A stretch of DNA of 64,000 nt from Bolinopsis microptera (GCF_026151205.1 NC_087083.1:6116460-6180459), one strand, 5' to 3'; numbered from the stretch's first letter, positions 20,415 to 32,771 are shown. Numbers and translations: made by a program. Notes: a model not told the origin generated them from the letters alone.

Positions 20415-21837
20415 ACAAGTATGAAGATGTTGGTGTGACTATTTCAAATACCTAGTGTTATAATAAAGAAGAGTGAAGATCTATAAGAATTTACTAGGTG
20501 CACATATACACCCCGACATGCAGGGGACACGGACACATGGGAAGCATTGTTTTCTGTGCTACTTATACTCTTATAGCTTTACAGCTTTATAGGACTAACT
20601 AGTGTAACCCGTGTCTACGGCTGGGCCTTCGCTATTGCAGTCGAATTGCTTAAGTATAACGGTGGAAAATTTAAAACGGTGGAAAAGTGTGAACTCGTTC
20701 AGTCGAAACTGGCCGAATTAGAGTAAATTTAGTTCTGAGCACCCATCACGTATCCAAAAGCAATACTTAATAGGCAATCTTGCGGCTCCTGGGCCCTGGC
20801 TCCACTGCCAAATTGCCAAATTATGTACCAAAGCTGTAATGAGGGGAGCTGTAAATGAGGAGATAGAGAGAGTGTGTGAGAGAGAGAGGGATAAAAACTG
20901 AAACACTTTAGTATCACATTTGGGGTACAAAACCATCAATTAAACCACGTCTTGTTTTTTATTTGCTTATTTGCTTCCTCATAGTTTTATCGGCACTATA
21001 CCTAAAAAACCAGTATAATAACTCCGACTGTTTTCTTGATATCAAGCTGTTCGGACATTACACACGTACACACACGTCACACCCACACATTTATTGGGAT
21101 TATTAGTGTAGATACCAGTTTTAAACAATAAAACAAAATACAGGTGTAAATATTTCAAATACTACGTATAGTAGGTACTGCAGAGTGGAGATGTTGGTGT
21201 AACTATTTCAAATAGCTTAAACTCGACATGTCGCGAAATTACCATATATGGTAATGTTACCATGGTAATATTACCATGTAAGGTAGCTGCTTGTGTAATT
21301 GTCCTCGCTACCCTGTTTAAGCTACACTGAATATTTATCAAGGGGTAATATTAAAGTCAACTTGTATATTCAATAGTTACTTGGATTAGTTAACTTATAG
21401 GTACCTGGTACAATGTACATAGCAATAAGCATTGTAGTAATGTCATTAATGTTATATTTATTTAATGTATTCACTATTATTTCGAATAGTTACTGAGCTT
21501 CTGAACTAAGCAACGCGATGTGAGAAATTTGAAAATTGAACTTTGAAACAATTAAAGTTTAGAAAGGCACATATTATAGCAAACTAAAAACAAAAAAGCA
21601 AAGAAAGATAATTAAAACTGAAAACAAAAGTGCCTACTCGCAATTAAGAAACAAAGTGTAGCTTGTATAAATTAAGAAGTTATAAAACTTTACAGCAATA
21701 ATTATAAACCACCTCACACCTAAAGTGCATAGTGCGAGGCAACAATTAATAACAATTAAAACGTTTCTGCTTTAGTATGAGGATAATTACACTGGAGCAT
21801 GTTACCAAACAGTTGCCTCCCATGTACCAACTGAGAA
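20415..21837. other. Intergenic DNA with scattered ACCATATA/TTACCATGG words
   Basis: AT-rich. A cluster of TACCATG-type words at 21238-21282 foreshadows the array at 21838. No exon found. Confidence 0.35.
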
Positions 21838-22130
21838 ACTACCATATAAGGAAATGGTTCCTTGGTAGCACTAGTCACTACCATATAAGGAAATGTTACC
21901 TTGGTAGCACTACCATATAAGGAAATGTTACCGTAGTAGCACCACCATATAAGGAAATGGTTCCTTGGTAGTACTACCATATAAGGAAATGGTTCCTTGG
22001 TAGCACTAATGTTGCCATGGTAGCATTATGTTGCCATGGTAGCACTAATGTTGCCATGGTAGCACTAATGGTTCCATGGTAGCACTAATGTTGCCATGGT
22101 AGCACTAATGTTGCCATGGTAGCACTAACA
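21838..22130. repeat. Array of CCATATAAGG and CCATGGTAGCAC units
   Basis: The first half has five copies of ACCATATAAGGAAATG followed by GTTCCTTGGTAGCACT; the second has six copies of TTGCCATGGTAGCACTAATG. CCATATAAGG fits the CArG-box consensus bound by SRF. Confidence 0.8.
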
Positions 22131-22378
22131 ATTATCAAACTCACGGACCACGTCAACTACTCGCGGCTCTACCAAAGCAGCTACAACTACAAAATTAATA
22201 CGTCGGCTATATAATAATCCATATAATATAAAGGTAAATATAATTACTTTTACAGTAAAAGAATGTAAATATTTGTTACAATAAGGTACTTTCCCACCAC
22301 CACTTATAGGCGTTGCAGACGATACACCGAGAGTTGACACATTTTTTTATTTACAAATCATCACCTGCTCCCTGGGCT

Positions 22379-22552
22379 GGCAGACCTCAAATATGACAGA
22401 AGCAGGGGTAAATACTCCTTTATAATATGCGGTATTGTACGGAAATTACGCGCGTTTAGCAATGTGCATAGTGCATTAGTGCGTGGTAATATTACTTTGC
22501 GTTTCATCGTGCGGGTTTCAAATTGAAGCATTTTTCCGAAACATTGTACCAA
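22379..22552 (-). CDS. Candidate first exon, function unknown
   Basis: ATG at 22552, open for 58 codons (MVQCFGKMLQFETRTMKRK ... LLLSYLRSASPGS) to a donor GAGCAG|GTGATG, phase 2. No matching next exon was found, so it may be chance. Confidence 0.25.
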
Positions 22553-22736
22553 AATGGAAAATATTTGATAAGCACCTGATCATGTCGCCTGTGTGACAGC
22601 TGACTTATGTGACACTGACTTATGTGACACGTACATAGCTTTCAACTGCTCTTAATTCTTTTCAAAGTTGTTGACGTGGAAAAGTGTCTAAGTGGTGTTT
22701 GTACGTTATGTAAGAAACTACTTCTGTGGCGATGTT

Positions 22737-22842
22737 ACCATATAAGGTAATCTTACCATACATGGTAATCTTAGTTTTACCATATATAGCAATGTTACCA
22801 TATAAGGTAATCTTACCATTGTAACACTACCATATAAGGTGT
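22737..22842. repeat. Second cluster of ACCATATAAGGTAATC units
   Basis: Four or five copies of ACCATATAAGGTAATC/ACCATACATGGTAATC, the same family as the array at 21838. Confidence 0.7.
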
Positions 22843-23640
22843 CTATTGTAAAAAACGTGTACAATTTTTTATCGACACCTTGATAAAGTCGATGGGAATT
22901 AACAACTATTGACCGTGAATAAGATGGCACAGTTTGAAAATTACAGTTATGTCTTGCAAAAGAAGGGCGTTGTAAGGAGGATCAAGCGAATTGTAGTAAT
23001 AGGTCGTATCGAGCAATTGAAGAATTAAGATGGCAAGAATTAAAGAAATTTAGTAGCAACAACTGAACTAATCAAGGTTAAACAGGTTACTAAATTTCAA
23101 AATAGCAAGTATAAGAATTAGTAACGATCCATTAGATCCTATCAAAGTTAACAGCCTTACATCATAGACTCATGTTTAGTGTTACGGTATTAGCAGGAAT
23201 TTTGAACACTAAACATTATGACAATGTGAATCATAAATAATGTTCCTATACGGATATAACAACATATAGACTGCACTTACAATTAACATTTTAACTCGTT
23301 TTCGACAATAAAATTCTTCCCAATAATCAAAAGACTAATTTGTATTAAGAAAGAGGGTTTGAACCTAATAGAAATTTTATTGAATAAACCGCTGCAAAAT
23401 TAAGCTAGAAATTTCAGTAAAAGATAAGTATGAACTACGACCAACCTTACCATGATGACATTACCATATTAGGGCATCACGTGAATACCAAGCAAATGCC
23501 TGATGCCATTGAAAGGACAGAATTGTGGTCTCTCCGTATTGGCGCAAAATATTTCCAAGGAATCTGACTTGACAGTATCTGACAGAGTTAAAGTTTTAAA
23601 GTGGTACAAAGGTTCACGAACCAGCAAGTCAGCCTGGCGC
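22843..23640. other. Intergenic DNA with a small unexplained ORF
   Basis: A 34-codon frame MAQFENYSYVLQKKGVVRRI opens at 22924 in good start context (AAGATGG) but has no partner exon. A CACGTGATG/CArG composite, inverted, lies at 23464-23483. Confidence 0.3.
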
Positions 23641-23650
23641 TCTGAGGAAA

Positions 23651-23773
23651 CTTAGGAGGCTACTATGACTTGTGAGACATGTAAAAATTGTGATGTGTTC
23701 GCAGGTAATTACCCATTTACTCATCTGGGAATCTTATTTATACCAAGATGTACCAAGATGAATGGTGAACAAG
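23651..23773 (+). CDS. Candidate exon next to a donor-bearing array
   Basis: After AAACTTAG the frame reads EATMTCETCKNCDVFAGNYP to NGEQ and meets GAACAAG|GTATTA, the junction repeated in the array that follows. The Cys-x2-Cys-x2-Cys motif is the only feature. Earlier frames upstream (DRVKVLKWYKGSRTSKSAW) look coding but are interrupted, so this could be a decayed gene. Confidence 0.3.
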
Positions 23774-24210
23774 GTATTAAGACTCCAGAACTATAGTGGT
23801 GGAACAAGGTATTAAGAATCCAGAACTATAGTGGTAGAACAAGGTATTAAGACTCCAGAACATAGTGGTGGAACAAGGTATTAAGACTCCAGAACATAGT
23901 GGTTGAACAAGGTATTAAGGGTCCAGAACTATAATAGTGGTGGAACAAGGTATTAAGACTCCAGAACTATAGTGGTGGAACAAGGTATTAAGGGTCCAGA
24001 ACTATAGTGGTGGAACAAGGTATTAAGACTCCAGATCTATAGTGGTTGAACAAGGTATTAAGGGTCCAGAACTATAATAGTGGTGGAACAAGGTATTAAG
24101 ACTCCAGAACTATAGTGGTGGAACAAGGTATTAAGACTCCAGAACATAGTGGTTGAACAAGGTATTAAGACTCCAGAACATAGTGGTTGAACAAGGTATA
24201 AAGGGTCCAG
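23764..24210 (+). repeat. 35-bp minisatellite with GAACAAGGTATTAAG units
   Basis: About 13 copies of GGTGGAACAAGGTATTAAG + ACTCCAGAACTATAGT. The first unit overlaps the end of the candidate exon. Confidence 0.88.
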
Positions 24211-25308
24211 AGCTCCCTTATAAATTATAAATTTAACTGAGTAATATAATAGTGATGGGAGCAGCAGTGAGCAGCTATAGCCTGCATGTATATCATTAGC
24301 TCCCGTGCCTCATACACCCTCTTACCCCGTACTGGACCTCTATAATTGGGACCTTTATCCCACATACTGGTCCTCTGGTATATATAGAGTTTATTATATA
24401 GAGTATGATATAGTGCTGGATAATAGTATCCCCCACGTGATGCCCTTATATGGCAATGTTATCATGGTAACACTACTATATAAGGTAATAATAGCCTCCC
24501 TCTGCTGAATTATATTTGACCGCTTTACCATGATTATCTGGTCTACTTAATAATTCAGCATATTTATAGGTACAGCATTATAAATTTACATTTATAATCG
24601 ATATATTTATACTAAACGTGGAGCTGTTAGATATAAATTATGTTATATATCCTTTATTATTCCTTGGATAATATACAATGCACCAGTGTATAATACTGTT
24701 GAGTTGAGGCTGCAGACAATGGTGCGGGATAAATTGAAGGTTCCATGTGTCACGTGAAAGAGCCGTTTGCTAATAATTTTTACTGTTTTTCGCTGGGTAA
24801 AATCGCAAAAATCGGATTTTTGGCCTATCAGCAAAATTTAAAATTTAATAAGTACCCACTTGATAATAAACATTTATTTTACTCCGCAGGCGGTGTCGCA
24901 AAATTTGCTACAACAATGCAAGAAACAGACAGGGCTAGAGTCTAGACACACTACTATCAGTATTTTAGTATGGGGTATAGAGCCTTTTTGAGAGACTGCA
25001 GCATTGCAGCGTGTGAAGCGATAATTAATTAACAAAACGACATCTTCAGATCTACACCACAACAGGGAACTTAATGGATTAATGAGTAACAAAGCTTTAC
25101 TTTATTAGTAATAAAGGAGGCGATGAATGAGCTGAAGCAGGCTCGTCTTTATTAGTTTACTGCTCATTATGCTGGTACCAAACACGATGAATTGAAAAAC
25201 TCAATCTTCAGATCAGTTCACAACAACAAGCGCCTAAAGCTTCATGGGTAAGATAATGAATGAGCTGGAGCTACTACGATGACTTAAAAGACCAACTTTT
25301 AGTAATGA
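24211..25308. other. Intergenic DNA
   Basis: Contains a CACGTGATGCCCTTATATGG composite at 24436-24455. No phase-consistent exon seen. Confidence 0.35.
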
Positions 25309-25312
25309 TTAA

Positions 25313-27371
25313 GGGGGCGTTCATCCTGTTTTTCTTGTGAAATTTGATTTCGAGAAAGCAATTAACCAACAAACTAGGGCCTGTGACCGAACTTTTGAGG
25401 ATCTACGCGATAGTGTTCTCTATAAAGGTCCTATATTAGCTACCACCGAGCTCAACATCAGTTGCATAACTTGCCCATGTAGCATTTTCTCAATAAGCAT
25501 TTATAAGAAATCAGCAATGCGTGTAATGATAGAACTATAAAGCTCAGGAAACAATGAAGAATGGCCACCTTTTCTGTTACATAATTTACCCGGGCTACGT
25601 AAATCGACAAGATCAGGCGCTCAACAAATCAACTACCGAGAATTATTTAAGGAATAAGTGAAACTAGACGATTAGCACACCAGTCACTATCAACCATATG
25701 CCACATTTTTCACTGCCAATTCACTGTCATATTGATAGCGCTAGCAGATGCTGATAAGACATGGGCTCATTTATTTTTATTTGTTTTAACTTCAAGCAGA
25801 GCACTATACTGATACAGAGCACTATACTATCTTACTATCGACTTGGCACTGCCCACTAATCGTTAATCCAACACAAGTAGCTCATAAAACAGTGCGTGTG
25901 ATCATCTGTCGTATCAAATCAAATTATTTCTCACTATGTTAATAAATCATGATATGCAAGTTTTAATTTTTAAAGTTTTGGTTTTTTTAAATGAATAAAC
26001 GATGAAGGTTACATTTCATGTTTAATTCCTGTTTAAGTTTAATTCATTATAATTTTCAATTCTCTTATTGACGTATATTAAATAAAATCATATTTTTATG
26101 TATCATATGATTTTGTAAACATTGGCCGGTGTATAAAAAACTGGTCCCCAAACAAACAAACAGGAGGTTCCGGACTCCGGGTGCCCACCGGATCCCGCGG
26201 GAGTCGGGACAGCCACGCCCATATTTGGTCCAAATTATGCCCAATTATGCCAAATCTTACTATATATAAAGCGAGACGATATATATATATATATTTCATG
26301 GCTGGACTTCTACACAATAAAAGAAAGCGGTTGTGATTAGATCGTCGAAAGTCTTTGCATCATTTATTTACATCAATTCTGAGAAATTATATCATTAAAG
26401 TAACTACAACAAATACGAATCATATATATATTTATTTATCCGCACCATTTTACTGACACCACGGCATCAACTTTAACACGGGTTTCCGCAAAAACCGTAC
26501 AAGATATAAAACTGAAAATTTTTTAACTGATTCAAATGCTTTAATGGCCTTCAAATCAGCATGAAAAAATCGAAAATCGGCCAAGGAATAAGAATTTTAG
26601 TACCCAATATTTGGACCCCCAAGTGGTGTCAAAAACGCGAATTAAATAGGTAATAATTATTTTTACTGGGAGACTTTAGGGTAGGAAACTGATCCGGCCA
26701 CCAAAGAGCCTTGACACCAGTCTTAAAGGTTTGACGGGTTCCTGCTAGTCATCTTAACATGCTCAAAACCCAGATTTCATGTGCTCTACTTGTGGCTAGT
26801 GGTCCCTGAACTCTTATATGAATTTCATGAAGATTGGACCAAAAATATATGATTTATGCCCATATTTGGTCATACGCACCAAATTCAATCGATTTTGGCC
26901 CATAAATTGGTAAAATATCAATATTTTTGAATGAAACTAACTTTATATAAAAGGTAAGCCTAAACTACACATTCTCTATAATCATGAGCTCAATATCTAC
27001 ATAACTGTTGATTCTGTGTTCAAATAAACGCACAAAATGAACAAAATCGCCCATATCTCAGTTAGCGATATTCACGAAACTGATTTAGCTCAAAACAATA
27101 GAACTCGATAGGGTTTCAATATTTTTATGAAACTTTCAGAATTGACGTAGAATCGCATTTTGACGTTTTGTAGTAGAATTTTGAGTTAGGCATTTTAAAA
27201 AATTGGCGGCCAAAGCCCAAACTGTGGGCACCGGTGGGCATCCGGAGTCCGGAACCCCCTCAAAAGTTCGGTCACAGGCCCTAGTTAGTTGGTCAATTGC
27301 TATCTCGGAATCTAATTTCACAAGAAAATCAGGGTGAACCCCCCCCCCCGCCCCCCCCCCCCCCCCCCCCC
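25313..27371. mobile_element. 2.06-kb TTAA-flanked inverted-repeat element
   Basis: Ends are inverted repeats of about 92 bp (25313-25404 and 27251-27371, the right one with an expanded poly-C), with shared words such as TTCTTGTGAAATTTGATTTC and GGGCCTGTGACCGAACTTTT. TTAA flanks both ends (25309-25312 and 27372-27375), as for piggyBac-type insertions. A second inverted pair, GGTTCCGGACTCCGG.. at 26166 and its complement near 27231, suggests inner sequence has been interrupted. No transposase frame is visible, so it is non-autonomous. A Helitron-like element sits inside it. Confidence 0.65.
26255..26748 (+). mobile_element. Helitron-like non-autonomous element, copy 1
   Basis: Begins TCTTACTATATATAAAGCGA and ends GGGTTCCTGCTAG, preceded by A and followed by T, matching the TC...CTAG ends and A^T target of Helitrons. 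It shares several blocks with the copy at 52419. It has no Rep/helicase frame and is nested in the TTAA element. Confidence 0.65.
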
Positions 27372-28999
27372 TTAAGTGTACTTTTGTAGTATACCTAACA
27401 TGATCTTTAGGCAGTATCTAAAAGTGTATCTAAAGGCAGTATCTTTAGGGCAGTTTACAACAACAACAAGTGCATACAGCTTCGTTTATTATAATAAATG
27501 AACTACTTCACTGACGGTAAAATTTAAAAAGCTCCCAAACCTTCGTTTATACTTTATTATAAATGAACAACTTGGTGGACTGTAAAATTATCACAGGCGT
27601 CCCAAGGTTCTTGTGCAGAATTAAACTGGAGTAATTACTGTAAAAGTATACCAGGCTCCCAGAGATTGAGGTAAACTGGAGTAATTACTGTAAAAGTATA
27701 CCAGGCTCCCAGAGATTGAAGTAAACTGGAGTAACTGTAAGAGTGTAAAAGAGTAAAGACTCATCATCATTAACTGTACTGTTGTACACTTGTACTGGGC
27801 ACTCGACCATATCCAATGTTCCGCTTCAAAAACCCGAGAGAGGTTTGATTATTGAGTGTTGGTAGTGATATACACTTCATACAGGGACTTTTTTCCACTT
27901 CTATAATTTTTGACAAAATCTGAAAATCAAACTTCACAGTTATTTTTTACTGAATTTTTTAATATTTTACATCGAAGAGATAAGACATCTTCAGACAATT
28001 TGGTTATACAGTTTAGTTTTGATGTGGAAGATAAAGTGCGGTGCAGAATAATGCTTCTTGATGTAGTAATCAATTATCATCTCTGCCCTGTCTACAGCGT
28101 GCATGGCACTTAACACGTGATGCCCAAATATGGTAACACGTGATGCCCGAATAAGGTTGTTTCATCCCTACCCCGTCCTAGAAAAAGAAGTTAGCACCCC
28201 TAAAAAGCAAACAGAGGATTACGTTTATAACGTGCAGACTAACCTATAACAGATGAATCATAACTAATCTCAGATCCAACTTTACAAAAGTGCAGTCTCG
28301 TGAAGTACATACCACTATAAGTATAATCTAAATCTTATCTCAATTGTTAAGGAAACGCCCTTACAAAACTAAAAGATAGAGTCTGTAGAACAGTAGACTC
28401 ATGCCTAAATTGGTTCCGAGCACTGGTTATGAAACTATACATGTAATGATGTCTGAACCGTCCCAGAGAAGAAACAGACAGACCTCTAAAGAGAAGTCTA
28501 AAGACCCAGCAACTCGCTCTCTTTACCATATAAGGAAATGTTACCATGGTAACATTACCATATAAAGTAATGGTTCCATGGTAACACTACCATATAAGGT
28601 AATGGTTTCATTAAGGACCCTGCAACTGTCTCTTTATCGTTTAGACTGCACAAGAGAGGAACATGTCTACAAGTTGTAGACATGTCCTTTCTAAAGCAGG
28701 TCTTTAACCTCCACTGCAGCTGTACTCTCTTATTTAAGTGGTTTGTAAAGCAGACTGTTATTATACTTTTATAGAACATCACCTCAACATGCGAGTTAAT
28801 AATAGCAAGAGGCATGTTGTAAGTGTTGGGTAGTGAGCTGGTGCAGTCGGATAAACTGAGGTTAACAACGGTGACGCTACAAGTGGGGTGGTGGTGGGGT
28901 GGTGATACTACACTTCACTACATTATACCAGGTTTACTGTCCTTACTCTACTGTCTTCTAGTGGTCGCTGTCTTGTACAGCTCATTATTATTGTTGTAG
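27372..28999. other. Intergenic DNA with short duplications and CArG/E-box words
   Basis: A 52-bp unit GAGGTAAACTGGAGTAATTA.. is present two to three times at 27605-27745. CACGTGATGCCC words followed by CArG-like sequence lie at 28115-28156, and CCATATAAGG words at 28526-28598. No exon supported. Confidence 0.4.
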
Positions 29000-29563
29000 G
29001 ATTAATGAAGGGAGTGTTTACGGAGGAGGAGGTACGGACAATAAACACACTCCCTACAGGAGAGATTGATAGGTACAATCAATCTCACCAAAGACAATCA
29101 GTATATGAGGAGGTGATAAATACAATCAATCTCACCAAACACAATCAATCTTAGATTAGCTGCATTTATTCATCTGTAGTTGATTGTATCTATGGATTTA
29201 TTAATTTATCAGCGCGTGGCTGCTAAGTAAGAGCAGCTAGGGTAGTTGCTAAAAGTATGGTATCTAGAGGTGTGACGAGATTCATATTTAGCAGCTAGGG
29301 TAGTTGCTAAAAGTATGGTATCTAGAGGTGTGACGAGATTCGTATTTAGTCAGATGATGAACATTTTAAGACATGTGAACACCGCAAATGGGTAAAACAG
29401 TGACATACCATTTGTACCCGACTATATATTGTGTGTTATCATTACCAGAGGAATGGGTGGTTTTATAAACGGAATGCAACCAAAGAGAGCCATAGGTGCA
29501 CTGTGCAGCTCGTCATTCCGATATACGCAACATAACACATCTAGTATGGAACTGAAACTGTAG
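29000..29563 (+). CDS. 3' end of an unrecognised gene, three exons
   Basis: Exons 29000-29072, 29299-29391 and 29449-29563 join in phases 1-2-2 and end at TAG (29561-29563). They read LMKGVFTEEEVRTINTLPTG, VVAKSMVSRGVTRFVFSQMM and GMGGFINGMQPKRAIGALCS, with no domain I can name. AATAAA at 29734-29739 is a plausible polyA signal. Donors are acceptable (AG|GTACAA, GG|GTAAAA). The acceptor at 29298 is pyrimidine-poor and lies in a 57-bp duplication, the weakest link. Upstream exons were not found. Confidence 0.45.
29233..29346 (+). repeat. 57-bp tandem duplication over an exon start
   Basis: AGCAGCTAGGGTAGTTGCTA through GACGAGATTC occurs twice. Only the second copy leads into an open frame. Confidence 0.85.
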
Positions 29564-31539
29564 TCTGGAAGTGAAACTTGGCTGTTGAACGTGTTTATAA
29601 GTATTAAATCTATACTCTAAAGATTTATAGTCTTGTAAGTATTACTATTTATAGTCTATCGCTTTATTGGGTCTGGTATTGTCTGATCCTAACTTAAACA
29701 TGATTAATCCACAAACTTAAAAGCAACTCAGCCAATAAAGAAGAGGTCAAAGCGTACTGATAAAGTACTGTTAGAAAGGCTATAGATAAAGTATTTCTAT
29801 ACTTTGTAAATATACTGTAAGATAACAGTAATCCTACATAGACTAATAAAGACTAATAAAGGAGGCCTCATATACTTTGAAGTATAAAGTAATGTAGGTG
29901 CGTAATATCAGCTCATCAGCTAACTGTAGTAAAATGGTTAATTGCTACTTAAAAGCAACTTTTATATTTATAATATTTGCATAATGTACTCATCCCTATA
30001 AGTATACGATATTGCTAACAACCATTTTTGACAAGTTCCTGTTAAAAGAAAGTGGTTAGTCAACATGACAATATGTGATAGTTATAGTTAACATGACAAT
30101 ATGTGTTCAAGTAAACCCAAAAGGATATGGCATGAGAATGAAATAAAAACATGCATATGAAATCTTCATAATGTGCCCGCTGCAATGTTTTTTGAAATAA
30201 GCAGGCAATATTTTGCTATAAACTTACAATAATCTAAAAGAATGTTACGGAGACGGTTAAAAATTTAAACTAACATTATAAAAGTATAAAGAGCTGCAAT
30301 AACGTTATACACACTCACAACGTAACTGATATAATATGATATATATATTAAAGTGATACTGATAAAAGTAGTACAGTAAAACCCCGATTTACCGCCGATT
30401 TTGGGGAAAGAAAACTGCCGCGGTAAAACGGGGTTTGCAGTTAACCGGAGCGCGTTAAATCGGGGAATGCCTGTGCAAGTAAAACATAACCCCCTTATAA
30501 AAATAAATAAAACCAATACGGAATTTGTATTTAGAGGAGAGCGAGCTGGTGTTTTGTTTGTACTAGTACAATATATACCTTTAATACCACAATATTAGGA
30601 CGCAGTGAAACTATGTAATAGTATCTTCAATAGTCCTCTAAATAAAAGAAAAGTGAATGAAAATAAAATAATGTGCGGTCTCATGAGGGTATGGTATCTT
30701 AATTTATCGTTTCATTTTACGTGTATTCGTACTACTGAGATCTCAGTACATATTACGACATTACGGTGATTCCGTGCTCTTACAGTAACCTTCAAGTTAA
30801 ACGTGTTATGATGAGTATGTGTCTGTGTGTATATTTGTCTGTGTGTCTGTCAGTGTGTTTGTCTGTCTGTGAGTTTGTACGAGGATGAGTTACGAAAATA
30901 TCGCGAATACAATGTGATGGTAGGGAGGTTGCATTCCACATAATATTTAGTGCTCTACTGCGGTTGTCAGACAGAGTCGGACAGAGTCGGACAGAGTCTG
31001 TTGACACGCAGACGGTATTCTGACGAGTATTTAGTGTTCAGTGAGAATGTGATATTAGCGGATTTTAGCGGATTTTAAGATCAAATCGGATAATTCAAGA
31101 TATTTTTTTTAAAAAGCTGACTCAATTAGGGAATTAAAAAAATACGATGGGGTTAACAAAGTTGTTTTGTACAAATTCCACATATAATTAGTATTCTAAC
31201 TACACTATTAGTGACATCTCATTTATCACAAGATCTTTATCTCAATCTTCAGTGCCTCAAATTATTTGTTATATAGTACTACTATAATAGTACTACTAAA
31301 AGTATTAAAACACATCTCATCTATAATCCATAAAAGCTGCAAGTGTAGATTTTGGTATTCATACAAAGTAAATCTCTCAGCTAAAACGGAAAAGGACGTT
31401 TGACCAAGATTTTGTAAGTAACTTTATTGCTGCTCGGAAAAGTCTTTTCAATATTTCGTGGGTGAGAATGAGAACCGAAATATACAAATTATATTCTTTG
31501 TTTTATATCGAGCAACTTGTAATTACATCCCTTTTTCAG
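29564..31539. other. 3' UTR and intergenic DNA
   Basis: Contains the AAAACCCCG palindromic mini-element at 30373 and a GTCTGT/GTCGGACAGA simple repeat at 30830-31005. No exon supported. Confidence 0.35.
30373..30470. mobile_element. Degenerate AAAACCCCG palindromic MITE
   Basis: TACAGTAAAACCCCGATTTA at the left, CGCGGTAAAACGGGGTTT in the middle and GTTAAATCGGGG further on. It is related to the palindrome at 14190 but rearranged. Confidence 0.45.
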
Positions 31540-31595
31540 AAGACAATTGCTTTGACAGGGTTCGAGGATGCTGTGAATATAGAGATCACTCTCAG
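31540..31595 (+). CDS. Candidate isolated exon
   Basis: Acceptor CATCCCTTTTTCAG, reading KTIALTGFEDAVNIEITL in phase 0, donor CTCAG|GTGGGT in phase 2. Both sites are good, but no partner exons were found. Confidence 0.3.
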
Positions 31596-31649
31596 GTGGG
31601 TGAATCCAAAATCAAAATTACAATAGATTACTGGACCCTTACAACACTG

Positions 31650-31758
31650 TAGGGTTGCCATTATCGGTACAAATTTTTTTTCGCGATAATCGATAACGAT
31701 TTTTGGGAAATTATAATCGCCGATAATTATCGGCCGATAAAATCGGTTGGTAACCCTA
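31650..31758. mobile_element. 109-bp MITE with TAGGGTTGCCA ends
   Basis: The ends TAGGGTTGCCA and TGGTAACCCTA are inverted and flanked by TA, as for Tc1/mariner-type mini-elements. The interior is rich in ATCGATAAT-type palindromes. Confidence 0.5.
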
Positions 31759-32190
31759 TAACACGGACGGCGGACCTTACCTCTAATGACTCTTCTCTCG
31801 TGGGTTAAACTTAATCACGTGATCGCATGTGAGACACGTGATAACAAAAAATTAGGGAAAATGAAACAGTTATAACTGTATACATATATATTGTACATTA
31901 TACACTATAGCATATACATTATACATTATAAATGTATACTTACTTGTATAATATCCAGTCTCCCTCAGTTTCTCAGTGACAACTATTTCATTATATTTTC
32001 GTCAACTTCATCCTTGTATCATCTTAAAAAGGGTTGTGATTGTTAATGATAATTTGAAACCCAACAATAATCAATAACTTGATAAATTTTAAGAAACGTA
32101 TATGAAATTATGCATGTTTATTGTTTATTATAGTAGAGCCAACGTTATTTTAAAGTTATTTCGAAGATGACAACATAAACAAGGGTACCG
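31759..32190. other. AT-rich spacer
   Basis: TA-rich tract at about 31870-31950 with palindromic TATACATTATA words; nothing else. Confidence 0.35.
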
Positions 32191-32195
32191 CGACA

Positions 32196-32281
32196 ATTGA
32201 CCCCCCGACAATTGACCCCCCGACAATTGACCCCCCGACAATTGACCCCCCGACAATTGACCCCCGACAATTGACCCCTAT
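32196..32281. repeat. Array of CGACAATTGACCCCC
   Basis: Six copies of the 16-bp unit, followed by a further degenerate pair at 32330-32365. The same unit recurs inverted at 32585. Confidence 0.9.
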
Positions 32282-32429
32282 GTAATTATTCTGGGGTCAA
32301 TTGTCGCGAAATTTAGGGTTTAGTACGACAATTGACCCCCCCCCCCCCCGACAATTGACCCCCCATGTAATTACACTGGGGTCAATTGATCGGGTTTAGT
32401 TAGGGTCAGGGTCCTGGATCAGGATCATG

Positions 32430-32580
32430 GGTAAGGGTCCTGGGTCAGGGTTAGGGTTAGGGTTAGGGTCCTGGGTCAGGGTCAGAATTAGGGTTAGGGT
32501 TAGGGTTAGGGTTATGGTTAGGGTTAGGGTTAGGGTTAGGGTTAGGGTTAGGGTTAGGGTCAGGGTCAGGGTCAGGGTCA
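32430..32580. repeat. Interstitial telomere-like (TTAGGG)n tract
   Basis: About 15 TTAGGG units with GTCAGGG and GTCCTGG variants. It is not a chromosome end, since unique sequence follows on both sides. Confidence 0.88.
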
Positions 32581-32584
32581 AGGT

Positions 32585-32664
32585 CCGGGGGGTCAATTGT
32601 CGGGGGGTCAATTGTCGGGGGGTCAATTGTCGGAGGGTCAATTGTCGGGGGGTCAATTGTCGCC
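32585..32664. repeat. Inverted array GGGGTCAATTGTCGG
   Basis: Five copies, the reverse complement of the array at 32196. Confidence 0.9.
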
Positions 32665-32717
32665 CACCCATAAACAAGAAGCACAAAAATTGACATGAAA
32701 AAAGAAGACAGTATAAT

Positions 32718-32771
32718 TGTACAATGTACAATGTACAATGTACAACATTGTACAACATTGTACAATGTACA
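32718..32771. repeat. Palindromic TACAATGTACAA cluster
   Basis: Tandem TACAATG units that turn into ACATTGTAC, giving a self-complementary 54-bp stretch. Confidence 0.75.

Noticed and set aside
32430-32580. True chromosome end
   Set aside because: Unique sequence and genes continue on both sides, and the repeats are degenerate.
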